NCBI RefSeq assembly: GCF_021560175.1
Contig: NZ_CP091110.1
Coordinates: 4,032,501 to 4,096,500, forward strand
DNA from: Neobacillus drentensis
GTDB lineage: Bacteria > Bacillota > Bacilli > Bacillales > Cytobacillaceae
Reading direction: 5' to 3'
Length of the DNA: 64,000 nucleotides
The first letter of the stretch is position 1. Each line of letters starts with the position of its first letter. Shown here one piece after another: positions 52,614-62,409 of the stretch. The translations under genes and the position numbers were made by a program. Under the pieces are notes generated by a model that was given only the letters and a program-made list of their open reading frames with translations, did not search any database and was not told the DNA's origin.

Positions 52614-54224
52614 TTATTTGTTTTGAGCCTTGTAATTCTTTACATATTCATCATAAACCGCCTGTCCGCCTTGAGCCATGTATTCTTTAACCAATGATTT
52701 GTACAAGTTGCTTACTTGATTTGGCTTAGCAGCAATTAATTTTGCAAGCATCTGAGCAGAAAAATTCTTAAGTGAGGCATTGAATTTTGCATCGGCTGAA
52801 TTCGGCGTTGAATAGTAATAAGGAGCATAGTAATCAACAGATCCAACCTTTAATGCATTCTCTACTTCACTTTCAAAACCAGGATATCCTGCCGAAACAG
52901 CTGCAACGTTCTTCTCTTTGTCACCAAGCTCGATACCGTTTGAAAGAATATCGTAGTCGAGGTTGTTTGCAACAGTCATCATCTTCTCGCCTGAATTTGT
53001 AGTTCCTGTCTGTTTTGGAACTCCATTGACCATGTTGTAATCTTCCCCTTCTTTACCATTCTGTAGGAAGAGGGTTACCTCTGGGTCAGACATCCAGTTC
53101 AGATATTTTATGGCAAGGTCAACGTTTTTACTTGATTTCGGTACAAGGATATACATACCATTAGGAGCATATCCTGGCTTAGGATGCTTTCCTGCATCAT
53201 TTGCCCAAGGATCAATAGGCACTAGTTCTGCACTAGGGACGTTCTTCTTAAGATTGACAAGGTCACCAGGAGCTGTCCTGTATGGACCATCCCAGTTCGT
53301 GATAAAGGCTCCAACTTTTCCATTGGAAATATCTGCATCCAGTTGTTTTGCATCTTTGTCAGTAGCGAAACTCTGGCTAATCAAACCTGCATTATACATC
53401 TTGTTCATATATTGAACAGCTTGTTTAAATCCTGGTAAATTCCAGTTGTCCTGGTAACCGGGACTTGTCTGCAGTGTAGCAAACTGTTTTTCAGTCAGAT
53501 CTGAAGGTTTAAAGGCTTCCGGAATATTACCTACTCCTGGATAGGCAGGTTGAAGTGCATATCCAAAAGGAATAACTCCGCTTACATTCCCCGGATTCTT
53601 CTCTTTGAATGCAGCCATAGTGTTATAGAACTCTTCTGCTGTCGTCGGAAGAGGAAGACCAAGTTTATCGAGCCAGTCTTTACGGATAAATGTATTCATG
53701 CCCAGGAGTACAGTTCTCTTACCTGGAATGGCATACTGCTTACCGTTAAACTTACCATACTTTAATAAATCATCTCCAAGATACTTCGAGAGGGTAGTTC
53801 CATCTTGTTTAAGGGCTGAACCAAGGTCTGCCAATCCACCCTGCTGTACATAATTATAAACAGTGCCCTGGTTGTAGGTGAAAACGATATCAGGGGCCTC
53901 ACCTGATGCCATCAATACATTTAACTTGTCTACTTCCTGGGTTCTAGGAACTGGAACAAACTTAACAGTTGCATTATACTTCTTGCCGAACGTCTCATTG
54001 ATATACTTTGTCCAGTAGTTATTATTCAAATCCGGCTGACCGGGTTTTCCTCTGTCAAAAACTTCAACCGTTAATGTTCGATGTTCTTTTGTATCCCCTG
54101 ATGACTTCTCTGCTGTACCACTTGATTTGCCATTTGATGCTGTACTCTGACAAGCGGCCAAAGAAGCAGCAAGTGCAACTGCAGTGATAGACGCAAAGAA
54201 AGGTTTCAGTCTCTTTATCTTCAT
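52614..54224 (-). CDS. ABC transporter substrate-binding lipoprotein (LplA-type)
   Basis: 536 residues from ATG 54224 (GGGAGTGG upstream). Signal peptide with lipobox LAAC at about 21-24, so it is anchored on the outer face of the membrane. Family-1 solute-binding fold: TLTVEVFDRGKPGQPDLNNNYW, GEAPDIVFTYNQGT and DLAIKYLNWMSDPEV, typical of LplA/YtcQ/YesO-class CUT1 binding proteins for oligosaccharides. It is the third gene of a unit with two permeases and no ATPase, so it presumably uses a shared MsmX-type ATPase elsewhere. Confidence 0.9.
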   Translation of the reverse strand: MKIKRLKPFFASITAVALAASLAACQSTASNGKSSGTAEKSSGDTKEHRTLTVEVFDRGKPGQPDLNNNYWTKYINETFGKKYNATVKFVPVPRTQEVDKLNVLMASGEAPDIVFTYNQGTVYNYVQQGGLADLGSALKQDGTTLSKYLGDDLLKYGKFNGKQYAIPGKRTVLLGMNTFIRKDWLDKLGLPLPTTAEEFYNTMAAFKEKNPGNVSGVIPFGYALQPAYPGVGNIPEAFKPSDLTEKQFATLQTSPGYQDNWNLPGFKQAVQYMNKMYNAGLISQSFATDKDAKQLDADISNGKVGAFITNWDGPYRTAPGDLVNLKKNVPSAELVPIDPWANDAGKHPKPGYAPNGMYILVPKSSKNVDLAIKYLNWMSDPEVTLFLQNGKEGEDYNMVNGVPKQTGTTNSGEKMMTVANNLDYDILSNGIELGDKEKNVAAVSAGYPGFESEVENALKVGSVDYYAPYYYSTPNSADAKFNASLKNFSAQMLAKLIAAKPNQVSNLYKSLVKEYMAQGGQAVYDEYVKNYKAQNK

Positions 54225-54305
54225 AAAATCCACTCCCTTTGTAAATTTTAATAATGAATAAAAGCGCGCAGGTCAGATTAAAATGATTGATTTCATCAGC
54301 CTATA

Positions 54306-55166
54306 TTAACCTTTGATTGCACCAATGGTAATGCCGGATACAAAGTATTTCTGGAGCCACGGGTACACAAGCAGAATCGGAACGGTACCAAACATAATGC
54401 TCGCTGCTTTCAGTGCCTCTGAAGGAAGATTTGTGTTGACATTCTCTCCCGCCATTTGTTGTGAAATATTGATCACATTGTACAGTTTAAGCTGGATGGT
54501 ATACAGGTTTTCGTCTGTAATATAGAAAAGAGCGTCCTGAAAATAATTCCATCTGAATACCGCGTATAATAAAGCGATGGTAGCAAGTGCAGGCTTGGAA
54601 AGTGGCAGCATGATCTTAAGCAGGATCTGCAGATCATTGCATCCATCCAGGTAGGCAGCTTCTTCAAGGCTTTCAGGTAAGTTCTCAAAGAACGATTTCA
54701 ATATAATCATATTGAAGACACTCATTATACTCGGTAGAATCAGTGACAAGGAGGAGTTTAGTAGATTCAGATTTTTTACAAGCATATAATCCGGAATCAA
54801 ACCACCGCTAAAATACATGGTAAACACCATCACTAACAAGAAAACATTTCTGCCCTTGAGCCTTTTTCTACTCAGCGCGTACGCTGCCAAAACGGTGACC
54901 GCCAATGAAAGGAGCGCATATACAAGGACCAGAATCATCGTGTAAACCAATGAGTACAGCATACTGCCATCCGCGAATACAACCTTGTAGGCTTCGATAT
55001 TAAAGTCTATAGGGTATATGGTGACCAGCTGGGATACAATTGCCCGATTGGAACTAAGTGATTCCGATAGAACATAAAGAAAAGGAATCAGGCATATTAA
55101 AACCGCTATTAAAACAATCAATGCAGCTGAATAGTCAAAAACTCTATTTTTCAATTTTTGTGACAT
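54306..55166 (-). CDS. Carbohydrate ABC transporter permease (LplC/YtcP-type)
   Basis: 286 residues, six transmembrane helices, CUT1 MalG-side permease. EAA loop EEAAYLDGCNDLQILLKIMLPLSKPALATI. Ends GAIKG, a common end for LplC-class proteins. GGAGGTACTG precedes the ATG, 13 bp after the first permease. It pairs with the LplB-type permease and the downstream lipoprotein. Confidence 0.93.
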   Translation of the reverse strand: MSQKLKNRVFDYSAALIVLIAVLICLIPFLYVLSESLSSNRAIVSQLVTIYPIDFNIEAYKVVFADGSMLYSLVYTMILVLVYALLSLAVTVLAAYALSRKRLKGRNVFLLVMVFTMYFSGGLIPDYMLVKNLNLLNSSLSLILPSIMSVFNMIILKSFFENLPESLEEAAYLDGCNDLQILLKIMLPLSKPALATIALLYAVFRWNYFQDALFYITDENLYTIQLKLYNVINISQQMAGENVNTNLPSEALKAASIMFGTVPILLVYPWLQKYFVSGITIGAIKG

Positions 55167-55179
55167 TGTCAGTACCTCC

Positions 55180-56154
55180 TTACCATATTCCTTTCCCGCC
55201 TAATTTCTTAGTAATAAAATTGGAACCTAACAGAAAAATTAAGCAAATAACGGATTGGAATAGACCTACGGCAGCACCAATTGAGAAATTTGCAGATTGA
55301 ATACCTACACGGTAAACATAGGTGCTGATAACGTCAGCATAGTCCATAACAAGGTTGTTCTGCAGGTTGAATGGACGGTCGAAGTTAATGGCCATAATAT
55401 GACCGAGCTGCAAAATAAGAAGGATTGCAATGGTCGGTCTTATCCCCGGCAATGTAACATGCCAGATTTTTTTTAGCCTTCCTGCCCCATCCACGTCGGC
55501 AGCCTCGTAGAGCTCTTTGTCAATTCCCGTCATAGCAGCAAGATACAAAATCGTACCCCACCCAGTACTCTGCCATACTCCAACTAAAGAATAAGTTCCA
55601 ATCCATGCAAATTTATTCGTTAGGAACGGTAATGCATCGCCGCCCATACGGGTAATTAATGAATTGACCATTCCTGTAGGTGTAAGTAACTGAGCAACAA
55701 TTCCGCCGATAATAACCCATGAAAGGAAATGCGGCATATACAGGATGGTCTGACTGATCTTTTTAAACCTTTTAAATGCCAATTCATTGATCAGGATAGC
55801 TAAAATGATTGGTGCCGGAAATCCCACAATTAAATCCAAGGCATTAAGCATCAAGGTATTTCTAACAACCTCAAAGAATTGTGATGTGGCAAAAATTTGT
55901 TTGAATGTTGCAAAATTATTCCAAGGACTCTCGCTCAAACCCTGAAACATATTGTAATCCTTAAAGGCTATCAGGATTCCATACATGGAGCCATATTTAA
56001 AGATCAAAATATAGGCCACAGGGATAACCAGCATGAGGTAGAGTAACAAATCACGTTTTAAATAATAAAGTAATCCCTTATTCGTTTTAAGTGGCTTTAC
56101 CATGATATCGTTTGTATTAAGAGCAAGGTCACTATCCTTTACCTTTACCTTCAT
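55180..56154 (-). CDS. Carbohydrate ABC transporter permease (LplB/YteP-type)
   Basis: 324 residues. The start region LLLYLMLVIPVAYILIFKYG and SPWNNFATFKQIF, and the EAA loop YEAADVDGAGRLKKIWHVTLPGIRPT, mark the MalF-side permease of LplB/YteP class. Six helices. First gene of the importer (GGAGGTGG upstream), 107 bp after the second Gfo/Idh gene. The substrate is probably an oligosaccharide released from plant or bacterial polysaccharide. Confidence 0.93.
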   Translation of the reverse strand: MKVKVKDSDLALNTNDIMVKPLKTNKGLLYYLKRDLLLYLMLVIPVAYILIFKYGSMYGILIAFKDYNMFQGLSESPWNNFATFKQIFATSQFFEVVRNTLMLNALDLIVGFPAPIILAILINELAFKRFKKISQTILYMPHFLSWVIIGGIVAQLLTPTGMVNSLITRMGGDALPFLTNKFAWIGTYSLVGVWQSTGWGTILYLAAMTGIDKELYEAADVDGAGRLKKIWHVTLPGIRPTIAILLILQLGHIMAINFDRPFNLQNNLVMDYADVISTYVYRVGIQSANFSIGAAVGLFQSVICLIFLLGSNFITKKLGGKGIW

Positions 56155-56261
56155 ACATTACCACCTCCGTTTTAACAAAATCAGCTTGACCGCTATGGAG
56201 TCTTTTTATAGATGGGCACTTTCTTCTCCCGTCGCAATTTTATGTCAAATACGACAATTGC

Positions 56262-57389
56262 TTATTTAACGAAGTCACTCCCATGTGCGACCTGCTCATA
56301 CGTATGGTGTGCTGTCTCAATTTGTAAAGCCTGTTCTTGTGCTTCAATACATAATTCCGCAGCTCTGAAGGTATGCTCCTGTGTCATTGCATGCTCCGTT
56401 CCATTTAGGCAGTCAAGGATAAATTCCCCAAAGAACGGATATCCAACTTTTCCAGATAATTGATAATGCTTCTCCCCTTGCTTGTTCACCAAATATAAAT
56501 GATCTCCCTGTGAATCTCTTGCAATATCAATATACTTTCTCACTTCAATATAACCTTCTGTTCCTAAGATAGTGACACGGCCATCTCCCCATGTACCAAG
56601 ACCATCCGGAGTAAACCAGTCGACACGGAAATAGAAGGTTGCACCGTTATCTGCGACTAGGGTAGCATCACCAAAATCCTGGAATTTTGGATATTGTTTA
56701 AAATGATAATTTCCTACCTTACTATGCAATACTTTTGCATCTTTGGCTCCAGCATAATGTAAAAATTGCTCAATTTGATGGCTGCCAATATCACAAAGAA
56801 TACCGCCATAATATTCAGGATCAAAGAACCAATCGGGTCTGCTTTTCGGATTTGCGCGATGCGGGCCTGTCCCAATGACCTGAATGACTCGCCCAATGGC
56901 CCCTTCCTCAATCAATTGTCCTGCAAACATGGAACTTTCAGAGTGGAGGCGTTCACCATAGTAAATTCCCCATTTAAGTCCCGTTTCGGCTACCTTGATT
57001 CTCGCTTGTTTCACCTGATTCAATTTTGTAAAAGCAGGCTTATCTGTAAAATAATGTTTTCCATGGTCAAGGACACGAAGACCAAGCGGACCGCGCTCTG
57101 AAGGGATATTCGCACTTGCAACCAGCTGTATATCTGGATGATTAAGAATCTCCTCTTCACTAGTTGCTATTTTTGCCTGAGGATATTTAGTAACGAAATC
57201 ATTTACCTTCTTATGGTCCGGATCGTACACTAGAGTGAGCTGAGCCCCGGCCTCAATTAAGCCATTGCACATTCCATAAATATGGCCATGATCTAACCCA
57301 ATGGCAGCAAATTGAAACTCCCCTTCTCCAACGACGACTTTTTTAACCAAACCTTTTGGTGCATAATTCATTCCATCATTTCGTTCCAT
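56262..57389 (-). CDS. Gfo/Idh/MocA family oxidoreductase
   Basis: 375 residues from ATG 57389 (AAAGGAGAG upstream). Rossmann N-domain beginning FQFAAIGLDHGHIYGMC, with the usual GxGxxG replaced by GLDHGH; DKPAFTKLNQVKQA carries the EKP-like lysine as DKP; the C-terminal domain has GGILCDIGSHQIEQFLHYAG with the catalytic histidine. It is a sugar or sugar-acid dehydrogenase. The atypical nucleotide loop suggests a distinct subgroup. It is co-transcribed with the preceding dehydrogenase and the ABC importer. Confidence 0.88.
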   Translation of the reverse strand: MERNDGMNYAPKGLVKKVVVGEGEFQFAAIGLDHGHIYGMCNGLIEAGAQLTLVYDPDHKKVNDFVTKYPQAKIATSEEEILNHPDIQLVASANIPSERGPLGLRVLDHGKHYFTDKPAFTKLNQVKQARIKVAETGLKWGIYYGERLHSESSMFAGQLIEEGAIGRVIQVIGTGPHRANPKSRPDWFFDPEYYGGILCDIGSHQIEQFLHYAGAKDAKVLHSKVGNYHFKQYPKFQDFGDATLVADNGATFYFRVDWFTPDGLGTWGDGRVTILGTEGYIEVRKYIDIARDSQGDHLYLVNKQGEKHYQLSGKVGYPFFGEFILDCLNGTEHAMTQEHTFRAAELCIEAQEQALQIETAHHTYEQVAHGSDFVK

Positions 57390-57426
57390 ATTACTCTCTC
57401 CTTTTTGTTTAAGATAGAAAAAACAA

Positions 57427-58581
57427 TTATTCGTATTTACCACCAGTAGTAATCACATTTTCTGTAAAATTAATAACATGGTTTTTCTTCTCATAAAAGT
57501 GGGTGGCGTTTTTCAATACTCCTTCTCTGGTATAGAACGGACTTTCCTCATTTAATGGAAGCTTTACGGTTTCTCCAGTGCTTGCTGATTGGTAAATCGC
57601 TGATATTAATTCAAGCGTTTGTCGTCCTTGTATTCCATCCACTAACACTGGTTTTTGACCTTCAATGGCTAATAAAATATCTTCAATCTGTGCTGTATGA
57701 CCTGTATATTCTAAGTCTGTCAATTGGTCATAGGCATTCTGAAGTTCTGCCTCCAGCTCTTCATCTTTTTCAGGGAAACCATTTTGTTTCGATTTCGATG
57801 CCGCAACTTTCCACGGAACAGATACCCTTGCATTTTTTCCTTGGAAGATCAATTGCTGCTCCTCTCCATGATGAACAACCGAGCTGGTAATTTGCGCTAA
57901 ACTTCCATTCGGATATCGGAAAATGGCAACCGATAAATCTTCTACTTCAGCATTATCATGTGATGTATTGCTTGTAACAGCTGTTACTTCTGAAGGCATT
58001 CCATTCATCCAATGAAAAATATCGATATGATGGACCGCATGGTTTAATGTGCAGCCGCCGCCTTCTTTTTCATATGTACCTCTCCACCATAAATCATAGT
58101 AGCAGTGACCTCTCCACCAAAATGAATCCACTTGCGTATGTACAATAGGACCCATTAACTTTGTATCAAGGATTGCCTTAAGCTTCATCATCGGATCTGT
58201 AAACCGATTCTGAGAAACAATCGATAATATCTTGCCGCTTTGTTCCTGTGCCCGGTTCATGGCATCACATTCTTCTAAGGATGCAGCCATGGGTTTCTCA
58301 ACAAGAACATTTTTTCCAGCGTTTAAGAAGTCAATGGCAATTTCAGCATGTGTATATGGTGGTGTACAAACGGAAACCAAATCAATATCAGGTCGGTTTA
58401 ACATGTCATGGTAATCACTGTAAATATCAGCGTTTAAGTTAAAATCTTTTGCGGCCTTTTCAGCTTTTTCCGAATAAATATCGGATACTGCAACAATCTC
58501 ACATCTGTCTGGAAATTGCAGGTACCCCTTGATATGTGCATTTGAAATTGCACCAGTACCAATAATTGCGACTTTAATCAT
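57427..58581 (-). CDS. Gfo/Idh/MocA family oxidoreductase
   Basis: 384 residues from ATG 58581 (AAAGGGATGG upstream). Canonical Rossmann motif VAIIGTGAISNAHIKGY, DRCEIVAVSDI, catalytic lysine in LVEKPMAASLEECD and histidine in GGGCTLNHAVHHIDIFHWM. It is an NAD(P)-dependent sugar dehydrogenase. It is the first gene of the presumed oligosaccharide operon (dehydrogenase, dehydrogenase, two permeases, lipoprotein), directly after the divergent-looking gap to the GntR gene. Confidence 0.92.
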   Translation of the reverse strand: MIKVAIIGTGAISNAHIKGYLQFPDRCEIVAVSDIYSEKAEKAAKDFNLNADIYSDYHDMLNRPDIDLVSVCTPPYTHAEIAIDFLNAGKNVLVEKPMAASLEECDAMNRAQEQSGKILSIVSQNRFTDPMMKLKAILDTKLMGPIVHTQVDSFWWRGHCYYDLWWRGTYEKEGGGCTLNHAVHHIDIFHWMNGMPSEVTAVTSNTSHDNAEVEDLSVAIFRYPNGSLAQITSSVVHHGEEQQLIFQGKNARVSVPWKVAASKSKQNGFPEKDEELEAELQNAYDQLTDLEYTGHTAQIEDILLAIEGQKPVLVDGIQGRQTLELISAIYQSASTGETVKLPLNEESPFYTREGVLKNATHFYEKKNHVINFTENVITTGGKYE

Positions 58582-58775
58582 CCTGTTCCATCCCTTTCTG
58601 TTTTTAAATCCTTCCATATAGAAATCAGGCTTTGCCTGTTACTACCTTAGTAAGATAAAACATGTAATGTGCCCCAATAAGGAATTCTGTCTTTTGGTAT
58701 TTTTAGTTCTTCTTTTCCTAGCTGCATCATTTCCATCATCCTCTAATACTTTTAAACCGCTTACATTATATGTTT

Positions 58776-58809
58776 TTAAAAAAAGGAACAAAACAATGTT
58801 ATTCCTTTT
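58776..58809 (-). terminator. Terminator of the GntR gene
   Basis: AAAAGGAA and TTCCTTTT arms, 13-nt loop, then a T-run on the minus strand. Confidence 0.75.
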
Positions 58810-58861
58810 CTCACATACGGGCAGAGCATCCTCTGTGTTTACACGGTTGCATACAATAATG

Positions 58862-59554
58862 CTACTTCTTACGTTTGAAATATTCCGGGTATTCTTGCAA
58901 TAATAAATCTTGTTCAGATAGCATCAGCCTTAAGTGTTTAGACATAAGTATTTCTGCCTTTGTTTTATCCTTTTCACAGATAGCTTCAAAAATTTCTTTG
59001 TGGTGATCTATCACAACATCCCAATCAAAAACCTTGATATCGGTTAACCGCAACATTCGAAACCTATATAAGTGTCCTGCCATGTCTTGTATCATCTTCC
59101 AGGTACGTTCTTTCCCGGAACATACATATAGAGCTTTGTGGAAAGCTTCATCTAATTCAAGGAATTTTTGAACTCCTTGGTTTCCTAACTCGTTAGAGAC
59201 AAGCCTTTCCTGCATTTTTAGGTTCACTTCTAAATTAAAAATAGTTTCATCTATGAAGTTTTCACAGCATAAACCAACAATTTTTGATTCAATAATTTCA
59301 CGGACAAACCGTGCTTCTTCTGCACTATCCAAATTGATGAGCGAGACATATGTTCCACTCTGAGGGATGATCGTTAATAATTCTTCCTGGGCTAATTTTA
59401 GAAATGCTTCTCTGATTGGAGTTCGACTTACTTCTAATAGTTCGGACATTAATTTTTCTGAGATTTTTGTACCAGGAATTAATTTTAAATTCAAGATGTC
59501 TGACTTTAGAGTTTCATAAGCAAATTCTTTGGCATTTACGATTGCACTTGGCAT
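58862..59554 (-). CDS. GntR-family regulator, FCD (FadR/UxuR-type) domain
   Basis: 230 residues. GntR winged helix at 8-72 (FAYETLKSDILNLKLIPGTKISEKLMSELLEVSRTPIREAF). All-helical FCD ligand domain at 85-215 with metal-binding residues DEAFHKAL and HHKEIFEAI. FCD regulators next to uxu genes usually sense uronates or related sugar acids. It likely controls the downstream dehydrogenase/importer unit and perhaps uxuA/uxuB. GAAGAGGAA precedes the ATG. Confidence 0.9.
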   Translation of the reverse strand: MPSAIVNAKEFAYETLKSDILNLKLIPGTKISEKLMSELLEVSRTPIREAFLKLAQEELLTIIPQSGTYVSLINLDSAEEARFVREIIESKIVGLCCENFIDETIFNLEVNLKMQERLVSNELGNQGVQKFLELDEAFHKALYVCSGKERTWKMIQDMAGHLYRFRMLRLTDIKVFDWDVVIDHHKEIFEAICEKDKTKAEILMSKHLRLMLSEQDLLLQEYPEYFKRKK

Positions 59555-60811
59555 AAATTTTCCTCTTCTCGTTGTTCCTTTTTCTGGTTATTCGCTCTTA
59601 TTTAAGCAGTAAGGTAAAAATTACCACACTACCACTCTAGTATAATTAATATTCTAATATGGTAGATTTAAGTTTATTGTACCTCATACCATAAAGATTT
59701 CAAGGGATTTTTTTCGACAATTTAGAAAATTATTAAAATAGACTCTTACCTCCTCTTCCATCAAATACTCTTCATACTCTTTTCCGATTTTCGCCATTTC
59801 AAGTTTAGAACATCCAGCTTTCGACTTTGAAGAAACAAATCTCCTTACAAATTCGTTGAAAAAGTCGGGGATGAAGATATAAAATGTCTTTTGCAAGAAT
59901 CAGGCTATAAAGAGGAACCAGCACAATTATATATATGAGCGTCACAAACTTGATGCTGAATGGAATAAGTAAGAGCAAATAGACTAGGAATAATCTTTAT
60001 TGTTATGATCTCGTTTGGACTGAAATACTAAAGGAAGAATATATGTGTAAAGCAGACTGTATATTATCCCTATATGATCTACTAATCAAACATTTAATTA
60101 AAAAAGCAGAATATTACTTTCGGCATGTCATTCACTTGGAAACTTATTAAAGATATTGTCGAACCAAAGTAAAGTATGCCTCAGAAATCCTACCCCAAAT
60201 TCACGTGAAAATCTATAGTTATCAACTTCAATTGACATCCTATCCTTTCGTTCCACATAATTTGCTATTATTCAAATATTCGTTAAAACGTACAAATTAT
60301 AGTGTTTAACTACTCTTTCAGGCTAACCTTCTCTACGTTCAAGTTCAGTTTCTTGATAAAGGTGAAAAATATCATCTTTAACTTTAATAACCACCTAGAA
60401 TCATCCTAATTTTGGTATCTTAACCCGATTGGGATGTTATTTGGTAGTATCTTTCATTTTTATTTAGTTTTCGCAAATAGCCGATTTCATCATACACACT
60501 CCTTGGAGTCGAATGGCTTACGCACAATTTCTAAGGGCATCTACGATCCTAAAGTTTATACTTTGATATGAACCGAGAAATATATCCATTGCTCGTTCCT
60601 CTCTTGGTCGCTTTTTTGCCCTAAGAAGATGACAGTAAGGTAATAATTATCAAGATATTTAGTTGCCACTCTCTGAAAAAGATCCGTTCGCTTTTTTTAG
60701 CGGTTGTGGTATCCGTTAACTTAGACTTTGTTTGATATTGGATATTCCCTTTATTTCAAAAACCTTTTTACTCCTAATTCCATCATAGGTCTAGGAATTC
60801 CTAAATTAAAA
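59555..60811. other. 1.25-kb gene desert with decayed sequence
   Basis: No frame in this stretch has both a ribosome site and a recognisable product. A 70-codon minus frame (59684-59896) ends in a charged helical piece but lacks a start signal. AT-rich, with many stops in all frames. A possible transposase scrap lies near 60610-60710. The promoter side of the GntR gene occupies about 59560-59680. Confidence 0.55.
60593..60714 (-). pseudogene. Possible IS1595-like transposase remnant
   Basis: Minus-strand translation gives KKRTDLFQRVATKYLDNYYL, then TVIFLG. VATKYLxNYL followed by a hydrophobic stretch is the C-terminal pattern of IS1595-type transposases. No DDE residues or terminal repeats are found, and the neighbouring frames are full of stops. 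If correct, this is only the tail of a dead element. The resemblance is from memory. Confidence 0.35.
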
Positions 60812-60837
60812 AAGGTACGTCATGATTGACGTACCTT
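60812..60837 (-). terminator. Terminator of the aspartokinase gene
   Basis: AAGGTACGTC and GACGTACCTT arms, 6-nt loop, with T on the minus strand. Confidence 0.88.
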
Positions 60838-60851
60838 CCTGAAACACATGA

Positions 60852-62213
60852 TCAAACTGTGACAGGAACAAAGAATTCCTCGTAAAGAGCCTGTACAGCC
60901 CGTTTTTCATCTACCTCTTTTACACCAAACATCATACTAACTTCAGAAGAACCTTGATTAATCATTTCGATATTAACCTTTGCCTTTGCTAGTGCCTTTG
61001 AAGCCTTTGCCATTGTTCCAACATTTTGCCGCATGCCTTCTCCCACTACCATAATAAGAGCCAGACTGTGGGCAACTTTCACCTCATCCGCATGTAGTTC
61101 ATTTTTTATTCGATTAATCACTTCATCCATAATTTTCTCATCAAACTGGCTCTCCCTTAAAATGACAGACACATCATCAATGCCAGATGGCGTATGTTCA
61201 TAGGAAAGACCATAATCCTCTAAAACCCCTAACAGCTTGCGCCCAAACCCGATTTCTCTATTCATTAAGTATTTGCTAACATATATACTGCAAAACCCTT
61301 TATCGCTGGCGATACCAATGACAGGTCCGTTTGTGTTGTCGCGGTTGTTCACAATAAGTGTTCCAGGGGCAGATGGATTATTTGTATTCTTAATATTGAC
61401 AGGTATTCCTGCTCTAAAGGCCGGAACAAGTGCCTCATCATGCAATACCTTAAATCCAGCATAAGATAATTCCCGCATTTCCCGGTAAGTTAATTCTTTG
61501 ATCTCTTTTGGCTTTTTCACAATCGAAGGATTTACTGAATAAACGGCATCCACATCTGTAAAGTTCTCATATAAATCGGCCTTTAAAGCATTGGCGAGAA
61601 TGGATCCGGTAATATCCGAACCACTCCTTGAAAAGGTGAATACCTCTCCATTTACACTATAACCAAAGAATCCTGGAAAAATTAAAATGCCAGACCGGTC
61701 ATTTAAGGAGTTTAATCGTTCATAGGATTCCGGTAATGCTTGTGCATTTCCCGGCTCATCGCTTACAAGCAGTCCGGCCTCCCTAGGATTCACATAATGA
61801 GCCTCTACCCCCCTTGATTGAAAATAGGCGGCTACCAATTTGGCATTATTATCCTCACCACTAGCTTTTAACAAATCAAGAAATCGGTCAGGTTTGTCTT
61901 GGTTACTTGCTATTCTTGTTAATAAGTCATCATGGATTTCCTGGATTACTCCATCAGGTAGATTTAATTCCTCTGCTATGACTGCATATCTTTCCAGAAC
62001 AGCAGCTAACTTTTCCTTGGGATCCTGATTTACTAAACAAGATTCCGCACATTCAATCAATAAATCGGTTACCTTTGTATCTTCTGCATACCTCTTACCC
62101 GGAGCTGATACAACAACAACTTTACGTTCCCGATCAGCAGTAACAATTTGAAAAACTTTCTCCAACTGTCTTCCGGAAGCTAAAGAGGATCCGCCAAACT
62201 TTACGACTTTCAT
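60852..62213 (-). CDS. thrD: Aspartate kinase (YclM/ThrD type)
   Basis: 453 residues, equal in size to B. subtilis YclM (454) and longer than DapG/LysC (about 404-408). Kinase part: MKVVKFGGSSLASGRQL, SGEDNNAKLVAAYFQSRG, FTFSRSGSDITGSILANAL and DLYENFTDVDAVYSVNP. The C-terminal pair of ACT domains covers 305-453. It phosphorylates L-aspartate to start lysine, threonine and methionine synthesis; the YclM class is usually inhibited by threonine plus lysine. No riboswitch is seen upstream. It is a single gene. Confidence 0.93.
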   Translation of the reverse strand: MKVVKFGGSSLASGRQLEKVFQIVTADRERKVVVVSAPGKRYAEDTKVTDLLIECAESCLVNQDPKEKLAAVLERYAVIAEELNLPDGVIQEIHDDLLTRIASNQDKPDRFLDLLKASGEDNNAKLVAAYFQSRGVEAHYVNPREAGLLVSDEPGNAQALPESYERLNSLNDRSGILIFPGFFGYSVNGEVFTFSRSGSDITGSILANALKADLYENFTDVDAVYSVNPSIVKKPKEIKELTYREMRELSYAGFKVLHDEALVPAFRAGIPVNIKNTNNPSAPGTLIVNNRDNTNGPVIGIASDKGFCSIYVSKYLMNREIGFGRKLLGVLEDYGLSYEHTPSGIDDVSVILRESQFDEKIMDEVINRIKNELHADEVKVAHSLALIMVVGEGMRQNVGTMAKASKALAKAKVNIEMINQGSSEVSMMFGVKEVDEKRAVQALYEEFFVPVTV

Positions 62214-62409
62214 GGATACATCCCCTACTCTATAAAAATATAATTTTAATTTTATTACAATTTAGAAAATAATCAAGAGTTTTTTCCATGCATAATGAAC
62301 AATCGTCCATGTATAAAAGACAATTAGGAAATACACAAAAAAGAGTGAGCTTTAACTCCAGTGAAATCACTGTTTTAACCCTATTTCCGATTTAAAATAG
62401 TTTTTGAAA

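Noticed and set aside
59684..59896. 70-residue minus-strand frame as a gene
   Set aside because: No ribosome site, no family resemblance and location in a region where every frame is broken.
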